From: Phaffia rhodozyma
Lineage: Eukaryota; Basidiomycota; Tremellomycetes; Cystofilobasidiales; Mrakiaceae
Assembly: GCA_014706385.1 (NCBI GenBank)
Contig: JACGZH010000003.1
Coordinates: 1,505,501 to 1,569,500, forward strand
Direction of reading: 5' to 3'
DNA: 64,000 nt
This document shows positions 36,980 to 48,197 of the stretch, in pieces. How positions within the stretch are numbered: the stretch's first letter is position 1; the number at the start of each line of letters is the position of its first letter. The translations under genes and the position numbers were made by a program. The notes under the pieces were generated by a model that did not search any database, was not told where the DNA came from, and saw nothing but the letters and a program-made list of their open reading frames with translations.

Positions 36980-37595
36980 ATTGGCGAAGGACAAAGAGAT
37001 CAGAAGAGAAATCAGGTTGATAGAAAGAGTGTGAGAGATAGCAGAGCAAGATGGACAAACTTCTAAGAATGCTTGTGTTAAGGATGACCACTCAAATTTA
37101 TGAAATATTCTCCAATCATATATTGATCGACGGGTAAGGCACGAGACACATAGAGTCAGGCACAAGGAACCACGAGATCATCAATCTAGTTCTCCTCCTT
37201 CCGAAACCTGTCAACCTGTCTTTCTACCAGATTTGATCACAGTTAGACAGCTAGACAACTGACAACTGACAACTGACAACTTGTGACTGACATCCAGGAA
37301 TGAGATACAGTTCATCACTAACCGATAGTCCGCTTGTTCTCCTCGATTCATCTATCCGCGTTCTAGACGTGAAGATATTCTCTTTCTTCTTCTTTTTGAG
37401 CCGATCACCGACGAAGACAGGCTTGATACCCTCTGTACTTCCATCCAAACTACCACCACATTTAAGTCTGACAGGCAGTATCAACCCATAGGTATGTGAA
37501 CTTGATTAATCACTGTATTTACTCGTCTTTTGATCCTTATCTCATCGATCTCTCGAACCCCTTCCTGGGATTGTATCAGACCAGACAAAGAAGCA
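36980..37595. other. Upstream region of GLN4
   Basis: About 600 bp between the GLN4 start and a doubtful + strand ORF. It contains a 7-bp tandem repeat (37254-37281). Short frames on both strands are Ser/Lys-rich and unsupported. It probably contains the GLN4 promoter. Confidence 0.5.
37254..37281. repeat. Four tandem copies of GACAACT
   Basis: The 7-bp unit GACAACT is repeated four times without error, about 275 bp upstream of the GLN4 start codon. Flanking GTCAACC and GACTGAC look like decayed copies. It could be a small expanding repeat or a cluster of protein-binding sites. Confidence 0.95.
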
Positions 37596-38168
37596 ATGGC
37601 CACCAAAAGAATCCAAATATCACGAGGCGTTCACAAGAAATCTATTCCTGACGAACTTTCTTCTCATAATCTGGATCAACTTGTTGACGTGACCTCCCAT
37701 ACATCTCGCTCATCCAACTTGATCGAGTCATTCTATAAGGACCGGGCTCTTGCTTCTCACCCTGATCTCCAACTCAATGAATCCTCTTCCACGATCCATT
37801 TCTCGCCTGCTGAAGATCCTCTATTCGATGAACTTCTTTGGAATTTAAATACCTTCCCAGCCCTCGCCTTCCCGATTTTGAAGCCCGAGCTGAAACATCA
37901 TCCGATCTATCGTTCCAGTTTCATACATTCCATCGGCAAGAAACGTCGACTAAGCGATTCGCCGCTGGCTCTTGCTCCTCCTGCAACATATCAGGTATCA
38001 CTGTTGTATGGCTCGAATCTAAAGTGCCCTATGAGGAGCGGAAGGAGACGAGTCGCGCAAAAGAGGGCAAGGTCCCATCAAGGAATAGTGAACGAAACGA
38101 ACTTATTCCTATCTGGTAAGAAAAGAGAAGAGAGCGAGGCAGATGGGTTTGCATTCTTGAGACTCTAG
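37596..38168 (+). CDS. Doubtful ORF, hypothetical protein
   Basis: I recognise no family. The frame from ATG at 37596 gives 190 residues with mixed composition, an acidic/Ser-rich middle and a basic end (KKRRLSD, RSGRRRVAQKRAR). A second frame from about 37838 also reads plausibly at its end (VVWLESKVPYEERKE), so the true product may switch frame by splicing near 38000, where a GTATCA donor-like site follows CAG. I could not find a convincing intron. It lies divergent to GLN4 and convergent with the PDK1-type gene. It may be a small lineage-specific gene or chance. Confidence 0.35.
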   Translation: MATKRIQISRGVHKKSIPDELSSHNLDQLVDVTSHTSRSSNLIESFYKDRALASHPDLQLNESSSTIHFSPAEDPLFDELLWNLNTFPALAFPILKPELKHHPIYRSSFIHSIGKKRRLSDSPLALAPPATYQVSLLYGSNLKCPMRSGRRRVAQKRARSHQGIVNETNLFLSGKKREESEADGFAFLRL

Positions 38169-38703
38169 CTTTTTTGCCCCAAATCGAGCGATTGATTGCA
38201 ATGAATCAGCCGACATTTGATTACTGTATATGAGATCCTTAAAGGTGAAAACCCAACATGCAAGTCGAGCCATCGCAGGTGTTTAAGAGGTTTCACAAGA
38301 ATTCATATGAAACGATCGTGAAAGCAGCCGACATGTGATGCTTTTTCACCAAGCAACAAGACGACATCCAGAGACGGTATAGGGAAGATATAAAGACAAC
38401 AGGATGTGCAAAACCCTTGAACTACAGGCAGCTTGGGAGCGAGAGACTAGAAAAGAAGAGAGAATAAGGAAAAAAGGGATGAAGAAGAGTTCTACCGGGG
38501 GATAGCTTCTATATCCCGCCTGAGATGATTGTTACACACCGGAAGGTGAGATATGATGCTATGTTGGATTCCTTGTGTCTGTTCTTTCTGCTCAATGAAG
38601 GAAGAAAAATTAAAGATAAATCTTCAGGCAAGGCTATCACTCCACACCGTTTGTCGTCATGAGAGAGAAGTTCAGAAAACGCACTCAAAATGATTTAGAT
38701 CGC
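38169..38703. other. Intergenic region before the PDK1-type gene 3' end
   Basis: About 535 bp without convincing coding potential; A-rich around 38440-38500. It contains the 3' flank of the PDK1-type gene. Confidence 0.45.
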
Positions 38704-41700
38704 CTACTCTTGAACCTTTCGAAGCTCCTCCATCCATCGTCGACGAAGTGCATCGTCCTCACAGAGAAAGATTCTAGACGAATGGCTCTGTTTGAGCGTC
38801 GGAATGACACCGTTAGGTTTCGTGGTCTACTCGCACGGTTTCCCAGTTGTATATGATGATACGTACAGTCTGAATAATGAACCCTCTTCCTCCTTTCTCT
38901 TTGACCCCCTTCATTACATTTGCTCCCCCTCCCGAACCAGACCCGATCCCGCTTCCAGTCCCCCTTCTGGTAATTAAACACTCGTACTTGACATTGAGTA
39001 TCCCTGTTCCCTTCGAGTCTAGCTTGACGCATAGTAGTCGAGGGAAATCAGTAAGGACAAGAAGCCGTTCCTTCGGCTTCGAAAGCGTCTTTGCAATTGG
39101 CTGAGACGCAGGGACAAGCACCGGTGAAGAGAAGATCGGGGTCTCATCTGGCAGCAGAGGTAAACCTCTGTAGCAAGAAGTGACCTGCGTAAGTCTTCAC
39201 AATCTTTCTAGCTGGAGAGAGAAAGAGTATACTCAAGAAGAGAACGACAGCAGAGACAAACTCACTTCTTATCTTTGCTTGTAGGACTAATCCACGGCCC
39301 GCTGATAGCTCTTGCTCTGTCTTCTCCTTTCAGCGGCGTTCTGCGTGCTGCAGCTTCTCCTTCCCGGCCACTTTCGGCACTGCCTCTGTTGTCTTCTTCT
39401 TTGAACATATTTCCACTCCCGATTTCGGGGCCGTCTGTGTAATTGCTACCGTTTACACCACCTGCACTCCCACTCCCATCTGTGTATCCAGATGTTGGTC
39501 TCCCTATTCCGAGACCTCCAAACGAAAACCCAGCCGCAGATCCTGGGTCAAGCGTGACTACACTTTTCCCGCTCGATACACTTCCACTTCCTGCGTGGTT
39601 TCTTGGCCCGCGCCTCCACCGACTATGAGGTGGGTCCCAATCATCGTCATCCAGGCCGGACAACTCCCCTAACTTTTCTCCATCCTCAATCTCATCGGCA
39701 CTATGCTTAAGTGCATCGTTGTGCGATATGTCTAATGCTGCAAAAAAGTCTTCTGACCGAGCGGGGGATAGTGGAGGCGGACCAACGAAGCCAGATGAGA
39801 TGGGTGGCATGGGTGACGTCCATAAAGTGCTGAATTGAACGGATTTGAAAAAAGGGTGGGTCTTAATTTCTTGCATCCGACCAGGACCAGTGCCCAGTCT
39901 CTGGGTAGGCTCCAAGACCTGTTTACAATTGCCGAAGGACATCGCAGATCAACTTGGCTGTTGATGGTACCAATGAAACATCACGACGTACCAGAAGCTT
40001 CTCAATCAAATCTTGAGCGTCCTCATCAAAGTTAATGGGGAACTCATAGTCTAGGGCCTTGATCTTTTGGAAGGTGAGATATTCAGTCTTGCCCCTAAAA
40101 GGAGGTTGACCAGCCATGCACTGAAATATGATGCACCCAATAGCCCAGAAATCGGACCTGAATTGAGATTATGGATGAACGAATTAGCTTAATACATCAA
40201 AGGATTAGATGTTCCATCATATAAATAAGTAGAAAATGACATACGACTCGGAAGCAGGTTCGTTGAGCAGAACCTCCGGACTAACGTACTCTGCTGTGCC
40301 GACGAATGAACGCCTCGGCGGACCTCTTCCAGACGAAAACGATCGAGGGGTGTCTTTGATTGAAATTGTAAGAATGGTATCGGGTAGGAGAACACTCGTG
40401 AGAAATTATGTCTTTGGTAGCTGCAATTGCAGAAGGAATTGACAAACCAGGCTCAGTCATTGGAGGCGGCGGTGCAAGTTGTTCTGGAGTAATCTTTCCT
40501 TTTGAGAGAGGAAGAACTTTAGCGCTACCAAAATCGGTGAGCCGAATATGAAATTCCGCATCTATGAGAATGCTATTGCAGGATTGCCACACCAAATCAT
40601 TTAGCACTGATTTTATCGAGGATGAATAGTCAAGAAGGAACAAACTTTTCAGGTTTTAGATCACTGTGGAGACACGCAAAGAAGGTTTTTTTTTTTAGCT
40701 AAGAACATAGAAGAAATTCGTTGGGCACATATGTGACGCTGTCTGACCGATGTAAGACGCCCCTCTCATGCATCCAACCGACCACGTCTACCAGTTCTGC
40801 TGCATATTGACGAGCCGAAAATGTTGAAAGCGAGCCGTACTGATAAGAAGACGTATACAAGAGCAGGAAAAATATTATTAAAATAACCCTTATCCATACA
40901 AGGGCCTTATGTCAATACGCCTGGAAGATTAGAGAAAACAAAACTAACCTTGCGAATCAAGGACAGCAACTCTCCATTTGGTGCCAGATCAAGGACAAAA
41001 TCTAACAGGTGTGAAGGACATGACCGAGAACGTCAATTCGGATTCATCTCAAGTTCATACATATGGAAAACTCACAAAGACTTGACATGTCCTGAAACGC
41101 CCAAAACAACTTGATAACTCCTGGATGACCACCACTTGCCCTTTCTCTCCCCTTTTCAACTTCGATCTGTCTCTCCGCCAATACATTGGTTGAAGGCTGT
41201 CTAATCGGCACATCTGTTACCGTTTGCTGACTTGTGCTCTTGCTCAAACCGTTGTTACCAGTTGCGCCAATTTTATCGGATCCATTTGACCTTGAAGACG
41301 CTTCGGTTGCCGTTCCGTTATAGCCGATTGATGGGGGAGAGGTTGAGAGCCTTTTGAAAGCCTCAACCTCCACCTGAGCATATTTCTCTTTCTTATGAAT
41401 TCGGAGATGGTGTTTGTCAAGTACTTTGATGGCATATTGAGTTGATGTTAATAAATGTGTGGCTTGTCGAACCTATGGTATTGGAGAGGGAACAACAAAC
41501 GAGCTGTTAAGACCGTGTCGCTTCTCTCGACTGACAAGAGATCCAAAGTGGAGAGAATGACGAACAACACTAAAACTTCCTCTGCCTAATTCCTCTCCAA
41601 ACTTGAAGCTAGTGACACCAACTGAAGGTGTAGAAGGCGACGCACGTCTCGGACCATGATTTCCTTGCGTCAACGCTTCTTGAACTGCTCTTTTGACTAG

Positions 41701-42168
41701 ACTATGTGCCGCTGAAGTCACATCGTTTGACGAGCCTCTCCTACCTCCATGAACGACAAACCCAGAATTATCCTTCCTCCTGTTGGCTGAAAGAGGTGAT
41801 GTGGAAAGATCGACCTGATTCATTTCCCCTTCCTCGTGAGTAGGTGAAAGGGGTGCATACAAAGATCCTGTACTTTGTACATCGGTATCAACATCTCCTT
41901 GTTTCAGGCCAACCGAGCCTCCGAGCTGTTCTCCCGTACTAGCTTTTGTTCTTGTCTGAATTGGTGGTGGTCTGAGTGGACGAGCAGGAATGGATGCAGT
42001 AGACGATTGAGAAGACGAAGACGAGGATCTCTGGGGAGTTGAGCTAGGAGAAGAGCTAGAGTTTGTCCGTATAGGGGTCAAGGAACTTGTTGAGTGGGAA
42101 AGAGCATTGGGAGAGATCGACGGCCGAACTTGAGAAGTAGAAGGCAGAGGCAACCAAACGCTGGACAT
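38704..42168 (-). CDS. PKH1: PDK1/Pkh-type protein kinase with C-terminal PH domain
   Basis: PDK1-family kinases phosphorylate the activation loop of AGC kinases (Ypk, Sch9, Pkc1 in yeast) at the plasma membrane. Twelve exons (41566-42168, 41076-41472, 40949-41001, 40748-40839, 40646-40663, 40394-40572, 40245-40353, 39992-40157, 39266-39918, 38867-39194, 38704-38787) are read with one of them only 18 nt, giving 893 residues; eleven segments are listed and all phases agree. A Ser-rich N-terminus precedes the kinase domain: FGEELGRGSFSVV, Lys217 in YAIKVLDK, an insertion of about 80 residues, DLKPEN (383-388), DFGSAK (401) and RSFVGTAEYVSPEVL. A Ser/Gly-rich linker follows, then the PDK1-type PH domain (ERLLVLTDFPRLLCVK, GRGFIIQT, ending in the helix ALRRRWMEELRKVQE). 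One intron (40354-40393) is only 40 nt. Gene symbol by family only. Identification is secure. Confidence 0.92.
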
Positions 42169-43381
42169 GGGAATTGTTTGCTTGCTTGTTTGCTCGCTGC
42201 CTACCTGATGTCTCGCCGGTTGCCTTTCAGGAAGGAGTGTTGCCTAGTGGGAATCAGGAAGGTAGACGACTTCCGAACGGTGAGGTGTATCGGTAATGAT
42301 CAGGCAGATCTAAATATGTAACCACACCCATACCTAGCCCATCTGTCACCACCCCCTTCCTCCTTTGTAAATTAGAAATCATTTCATCCCTTTCTCTCTA
42401 TCCTTTTATCTTATCACAGGACCTTTTATACCAAGATAAATCTTGAAGGTCAAGGGCTACTTTCAACGTCACAGCAGTTGTCTTGTATCATCTTTTACGG
42501 CGTTGGCTGTTATTGTTACTTACCCTCACGCGATAATTCTATACTGACGTCGCGACGGCTGCATAATTTATGACCGTAGTGAATCATCATACCACTTACT
42601 GATCATACATCTAAAGATCGTCAGACTTACATCTGTACTCATATCATTGTTAAATAATAAGTGTAAAGTCATCAACTGACGATGCTTCTCAACTTTTATG
42701 CTAATTTTGGTCTAACAATAGCGCCGACCTTTCCCCCCAAGTACTCTTTTGCCTATTCATCTCTTCAGACCTTGTTTCTCTCGTTAACCTGATCGTCAAA
42801 TCGGACCTTTTCAAATCACTTCAATCCAACTCCGGCGGAGATGACAGGCTTGAATATCTTACGGGTAACAAACTAAATTCTCTCAAAAGATGCTGGATAA
42901 GCTGATAGTATCAGTTGCATAGGCATCCTATTGCCAATGAAGGCCTGATCAAAGCTCAATAAACGTCTCCATATGATGCATACACCCGTCGATCTGTCTT
43001 CAACGCAATCTTAGTTCCCAAGCACTATCTCGAGAATCTATCAATGAAGGAGGATTACTCACATACATACATGCATACTTACATACAGTAACCACGTAGG
43101 AAGATGAAGGCGAATGCACGACTAAAGAAAAAGGCAAAATCGAAAGAATTCAGCATTAAAGACAGTGCCAATCAATGCGGTCTAAAAGAGAAAAGAGGAT
43201 ATTGATGGGAAAAGTAACAACAAAGACAAGCTCTGACAGAGCTCAGTGGATCGAGATCAACAATACAACAAGAAAAGAAAAAAAAACGAGAGAGAGGTTG
43301 TCAAAAAAGGGGGGAAAGAAATCTAATTGAAACCCTTGATGTGAATCCTGTCGAGCGACCTAGTGATGATGCTCACTTCGC
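42169..43381. other. Intergenic region at the edge of the core block
   Basis: About 1.2 kb between the PDK1-type gene start and the SAP-domain gene 3' end. It contains a CATA-type simple repeat (43056-43087) and A-rich patches (43130-43310). I see no gene. It marks the change from core-type to GC-richer sequence. Confidence 0.5.
43056..43087. repeat. CATA-type tetranucleotide repeat
   Basis: Imperfect repeats of ACAT/CATA over about 30 bp. A simple-sequence tract with no function that I can infer. Confidence 0.85.
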
Positions 43382-46162
43382 TCACGGCATCCACGGCGTC
43401 ATCTCATCGCTGAACAACCTCCCAAACGTCTCCTTTTCCGTCCCAAACATCGTCTTCGGTCCTGGCGGCGTCAGTGGAGCGATCTCGTTGTCTTGGCCTG
43501 GTCCAAGCTGTATGTTGTGCGTTCCCGTAGGGATCAATGTGAACGGGGCAGCCACCTTCTGGGCAGCTCCCTTTGTTGCCCGCTTGGGCGTCTCCTGCTT
43601 GGATCCAGACGTAGGCCGGTGCAACTGCCGAGACGGTGCCATCGGAGACATCCAGAAAGGTCCGTCGACAGGCACAGGCGGAAGAAGAGACTGGACCGTC
43701 TGGCGGTCGGACGGAGAGAAAGGCGGATGGGAGAACCTGTCGCCAGGCTGGTTGACTGGCCCATGGTCGGGAGTGAAAGCCACGATCACCTGTGGGTTTG
43801 TGAGTGGAGTCCGGTCGTTGCCATTCGTCGTCTGAGTCAAGCCCAGGTGGGAGGCAGAAGGAAGTGGGATGACAGGTCTAGCTGGCTCGGCAGCTGATCA
43901 GGCCGTCATAAGCAATGGCGTACGGCAAACGCCAGTAGGTGTCAGAGAGGCAGAGGTGATAGTGGAGGTGATGGCAGGAACGGTAGCGGAGGCGATGACG
44001 GAAGAGTCGATGGGAGACTTGATCAATGAATCGTTAGTAGATGCAAGGGGCCGCCCGTCATCCTCATCAGCCGCACTAGCCGCACTAGGCTCGCCAGATA
44101 CGTCTTCCAACAGATCCTCGATATCGCCCGCCTCCATCTCGCTGACTGCCAGGCTGACGACCCTCGACCGTTTCTGCCGGTGATCATCCAGGCCGGTTGC
44201 ATCCATGCGGGCTGTGGAGAAAGGCATGGAGAAGGCCGCGGAAGAGGGGATGGGAGTCGGGAGTGCAGGATCAGACAAACCGGACGAAGTGGGAGTTGAA
44301 GCTTGCCTGTCAGGATAAGACCTACCACCGGTCAAGGTAGAAGACACAGGCGCAGACATGTCGACCGTGTTTCTAGCACGTTTGCCCAGAACCTGCTCAA
44401 CCTGCTCCGACTGCCTCTCTAGGTCAAGCGACAAGTCAGAGACCTTCATTGCTTCCGGCTGAGAAGCGCACGTCTGGGACTGACACAGCCGAGCCTCTAG
44501 CCTGTCCTCGACTGTTCTATCAGCTTTAGGCGGGACTCGATCAGCTTCAGGCGGGACTCGACCATCTGGTCGACCATCGCCTCGATGTCCTCCTTCTTGA
44601 CAGACAGCCGTTCGGCCCGGCTGGACATCCGCCCAAAGACCATGATCTCCGCGCCAATGAACTCGACGGTGGCATCGGTGCACGCCAGAGCGTCGTAGAC
44701 AGATCGCTTGTTGAGCTCGGTCTCTTCTCGTGTGGGCAGGTCATCAACCCTGGCTGTGAGTTCGGCCAAGGAGGTACGCACGGACAGGAGATCGGTCAAC
44801 AGATCCGAGGGCTGAACGAGGGATGACCGCGTGTATACACAGGCTGACGCTGCTAGAGGGTAGTCGAGTTCGATTGGGACAGGTTGAAAGCACAAACTTT
44901 GGCCGCATGAGTGAACAGCATGAATAGCAAGGAATGGCAAAAAGAAAAGAGAAAAGAGAAGAAGGGAAGAAAAGGAGAAACAGAACAAAAAAGAAAAGAA
45001 AAGAAAAGAGACAAAAAAAGAAAAGAGACAAGAAAGAAAAGAAAAAGACAGCAAGAGGTTAAAGACAAAGACATACCTTCGATCGACTCGACAGGCTCGG
45101 ACGTTGACGGCAGTCTCGGACTTGGTGTAGGCTCGACCGTCGCTATCTCTGTTTCCAGCTTGTCTTCACTGATAAGAACTATATCAGCGACAAGCGGCCG
45201 TCGAGGGAAGAAAGAAAAGAGGACAAGGAAAGAAAAGTGAGCAAACAAAGAGAAAAAGAGCAAAAGAAAGATACCTCTTGGTCAGACTTACCATCAGGCC
45301 GAGCTGCTTTGGGCGGCACGGTCCGATCCTCCATCGCTTCGTCACCATTCGCTCTGTCGTCAGGCTCTTCCCCATACTCATCAGCCTCAGCCTCGACCGG
45401 CATGGGTTTCTCTTGGTCTTCTGGCAGAGTGGCCTCGACAGGCTGGCCGGCTTCTTTCTTTGGCCGAGCGTTACAGGTGGTCGATGGCTTCTGAGAGATA
45501 GTTTGCTTCGTCATCTTCTTTGCTCGAGAGCTCGCAGTCGGCTGGAGAAGCCTGGAGTTCGACTTGCCGTTCCGGCTGACATGCAAGCTGCTGTTCGAGC
45601 TGGTCTTTCTACCGGTCATAGAAATCAAAGGACGATAGGCCGGATGAGACGGGGTCGATCTCGACTGACTGACAGAACAGAAGAGTGAATGGACGAGGGG
45701 GAAAAGGAAAGGAGCAGAAAAGAAAAGAAAAGAAAGGGAAATAAAGGGAAGGAGAAGGGAGAAAGAAGATCGGGAGAAGTGAGAAAGAACACAGGGGGAA
45801 GGGAGGGGTTGGTACGAACGCTGAGGCAATGCCTTCTCCTACAGCACCAGACGAACCGCTCTCCACAGAAGAGAGTTCTGCAGGCGGTGCTTGTTCGCCC
45901 TCGCTCGTGGTTGACTGGCTGTTTGCGTAGTGCTGAAGGATAAGGCCGATAAGAGCCTCTGTCTTCTGGTTTGCTCCTTTGATACCGAGTGTCTGTGTGA
46001 TGAGAGACAAGAAAGAGATGATCCAGAAGTAGGGAAAGAAGCATATGATGAGTACGACAGCGAGACAGAGAAAAAGAGACAGACAGAGCAGAGACGGACC
46101 TTGCATAGCTTCTGGACGTCCACCCGCTTCAATCCATGCAGCTCGATAGAGGTCGGTGACAT
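43382..46162 (-). CDS. SAP-domain protein, otherwise unknown
   Basis: The N-terminus is a SAP motif, a two-helix DNA/chromatin-binding module: IELHGLKRVDVQKLCK, then after an intron TLGIKGANQKTEALIGLILQHY. Exons 46100-46162, 45820-45992, 45292-45668, 45077-45178 and from 44852 downward join in phase. The middle is Lys/Glu/Pro-rich, then comes a helical segment (LAELTARVDDLPTREE, KKEDIEAMVDQMVE). A later Ser/Thr-rich part and a C-terminal frame (43382-43840, ending FGTEKETFGRLFSDE) probably belong to it. The reading frame changes near 44540, at a 21-bp direct duplication coding SRLKLIE twice. An 84-nt intron with a weak donor (GTCGAG) would fix it, but a real frame break is possible. The exon 6-7 junction near 43850-43930 is also unresolved. 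Long A/G tracts fill the introns. Likely nuclear; exact model uncertain. Confidence 0.6.
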
Positions 46163-48197
46163 GGCAGTCGGTTGATAGATGTGTTGGTGCTGGGACAATC
46201 GTGGACGGCTGTGGTCGAGTGCGAACCAGTATAAACGCGTGTAAACAGAGTAGAGCCAAGGCAGGCGAGGTAGAAGAAAGTGGATCAATCGGTAAGTCCG
46301 TCGTCGTCGGTGCAAGATGAACGACACCAGATGTGCCAGTCGGCCAAGGTCTATGTGGTCTGGACGGGAAGCAGACGAAAGCAGAAGTGGAAGCGGGAAG
46401 GATGAGTGTCGTTCAAGCGTGGTAAGGATGTTGAGCGGATAGAGAAATCAACCGCGTCATCTGCCGTCGCGTTCCGGAGAAGGCGACATGGCCAGCCTCT
46501 CTAGTTACGTGTCGGAGCGGGTCGATCGTTCGGTTGACGATGACTGCCCGTTAGGCCACCAGCTTTGATCACAGATCATCTCAACCATGACTACGACTCA
46601 AAACAAGAATACACCGGCTGTTTATTTTGGAACTGATGAGGATCGACTCGTGTAGAAACGAAAGTGTGTTTTCTCGCGAGATAACATGCCATTTGATAGT
46701 TCTCTAGATGAGTCGTCGTCTCGTGGTGTGGATGGCCTGATACTCGATGTACGACCGGACTATGATTAGGGTTACAGTTGAAAGGCACAGTCGTCGCAAC
46801 TACGATCGCATCCCTAGTCGCGGTCACTAGCTGGACTACATCCGGTCGTCGAGTCCGGCAAGCCTCCATCTCCGTTTCACTTACCCAGTGCCCGTGCTGG
46901 TGTCAATACCAGCATCAGTGCCCGTAGAGGCTCCTGTGATAGTACCTGTGATTCTGCATGTACCGACCATGGCTAGTAACTGACTCGCTTGCGACGGATG
47001 GGCAAAGATCTTGTCGGCTGTATCTCTTGTCGGCGGCTCATTCGGTTGTTCCAGAGTGCAGCGTCGCTGACTGGACTGACATCCCTGTCCACCTTGACCT
47101 CCCGACGGTCTGATACCTTGATGCTCTAGCACTCTGACACTCTGGTGCTCTGATACTCTGACACTCTGATGGCTTTCTCCTCTGGATGTTCATGTGTTCT
47201 ACTGCCTTGCCTCTGCTTTCTCTTGTGCACAAGCTGACCATGTCTCGATCCGACTGCTCGTTCGTTCTGTTCCTGCTCCCGCTGCTGCCAACAACCACAC
47301 ATGTCCATCTACCAGTCTGCCTGACGAAGAGAGCTCAGACACAGACCGAGTGAGCGAACGGACGAGCAAGCGATCGAGTGTCTTGTACCCGGACGTCGGC
47401 CGCCGAGCTGTGTGGTGTGAGCTTGGCCAGGTACGATACGCAGGTTTGCCATTCCTGGTCGTACAGAACGCAGTCCCTTTTCCCCTTTGTTTTCCTCGAT
47501 TACTCCATTTCTTTTCTTTCCCCGTTTCCCCTGTCCTCTCTGTTCTCTTTTCTCTGTTCTCTGTTTGATCTCTGTGTGTCATGCCATCTTCCACTCTGTT
47601 CTTTGACTTGCTTCTCAGTGATAGACGACCGATGGCCAGGGTGGTCATGCCTAGTCTGGTGGCTAGCTGGCCGTCCGGACAGTCGCTCGCCCTCAGGACG
47701 CGCTAGCTGGTCCCGCTCTTGTGATCTTTCGCTCTGTTCATGTCAGATGTCTCGACTTCTTCTTGTACCAAGCCAGTCCTTTACCTAGCGAATGACCTGC
47801 CGACCTTTCGACCTATTGATCTGTCTGCCTATCTTGTCGCGTCGATGAAGTGATCAGGCCGGGTGTTCTGTAAGTGCTCTACTTGCACATCGACCTATAT
47901 ACCGAGCCGCATACCTGTTTGTCAGCCCGCTTATCTGTCTGGACACTTGTCCGTCCAGAGTACAAAAGGTACTGCGCTGTTTTGTGTTGCAACACTCTTC
48001 CGACCATCAACCACGAACACTCCATCGACCGATTACAACCCGCTACGCGTCATCCACCTACGCCCACCCGCCCACACCCCCCTTGCACACTCACACTCAC
48101 CTGCACCCTGCTCGCACACCACCTGGTGCACTTGTCTCATTTCCTGTCCCACTACCGTTCGACGCAGTCCGGATACTAGCATTACATACAAACCGCG
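46163..48197. other. Two-kb region between divergent lineage-specific genes
   Basis: It lies between the starts of the SAP-domain gene and the + strand unknown gene, so it contains both promoters. Open frames occur on both strands but are repetitive: a Thr/Gly stretch at 46880-46950 and degenerate CTCTGACACT repeats at about 47125-47170. The longest + frame (47194-47568) ends in a hydrophobic, pyrimidine-encoded tail and looks non-coding. I cannot support a gene. Confidence 0.45.
47125..47170. repeat. Degenerate tandem repeat of ACTCTGAC-type units
   Basis: Successive units such as CTCTGACACT, CTGGTGCT, CTGATACT and CTGACACT follow one another over about 45 bp. It is a small imperfect tandem array in non-coding sequence. 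Confidence 0.75.

Noticed and set aside
44853..45263. Minus-strand hydrophobic frames in the SAP-gene region
   Set aside because: They translate A/G-rich intron tracts into Phe/Leu/Ser-rich sequence and overlap one another in three frames.
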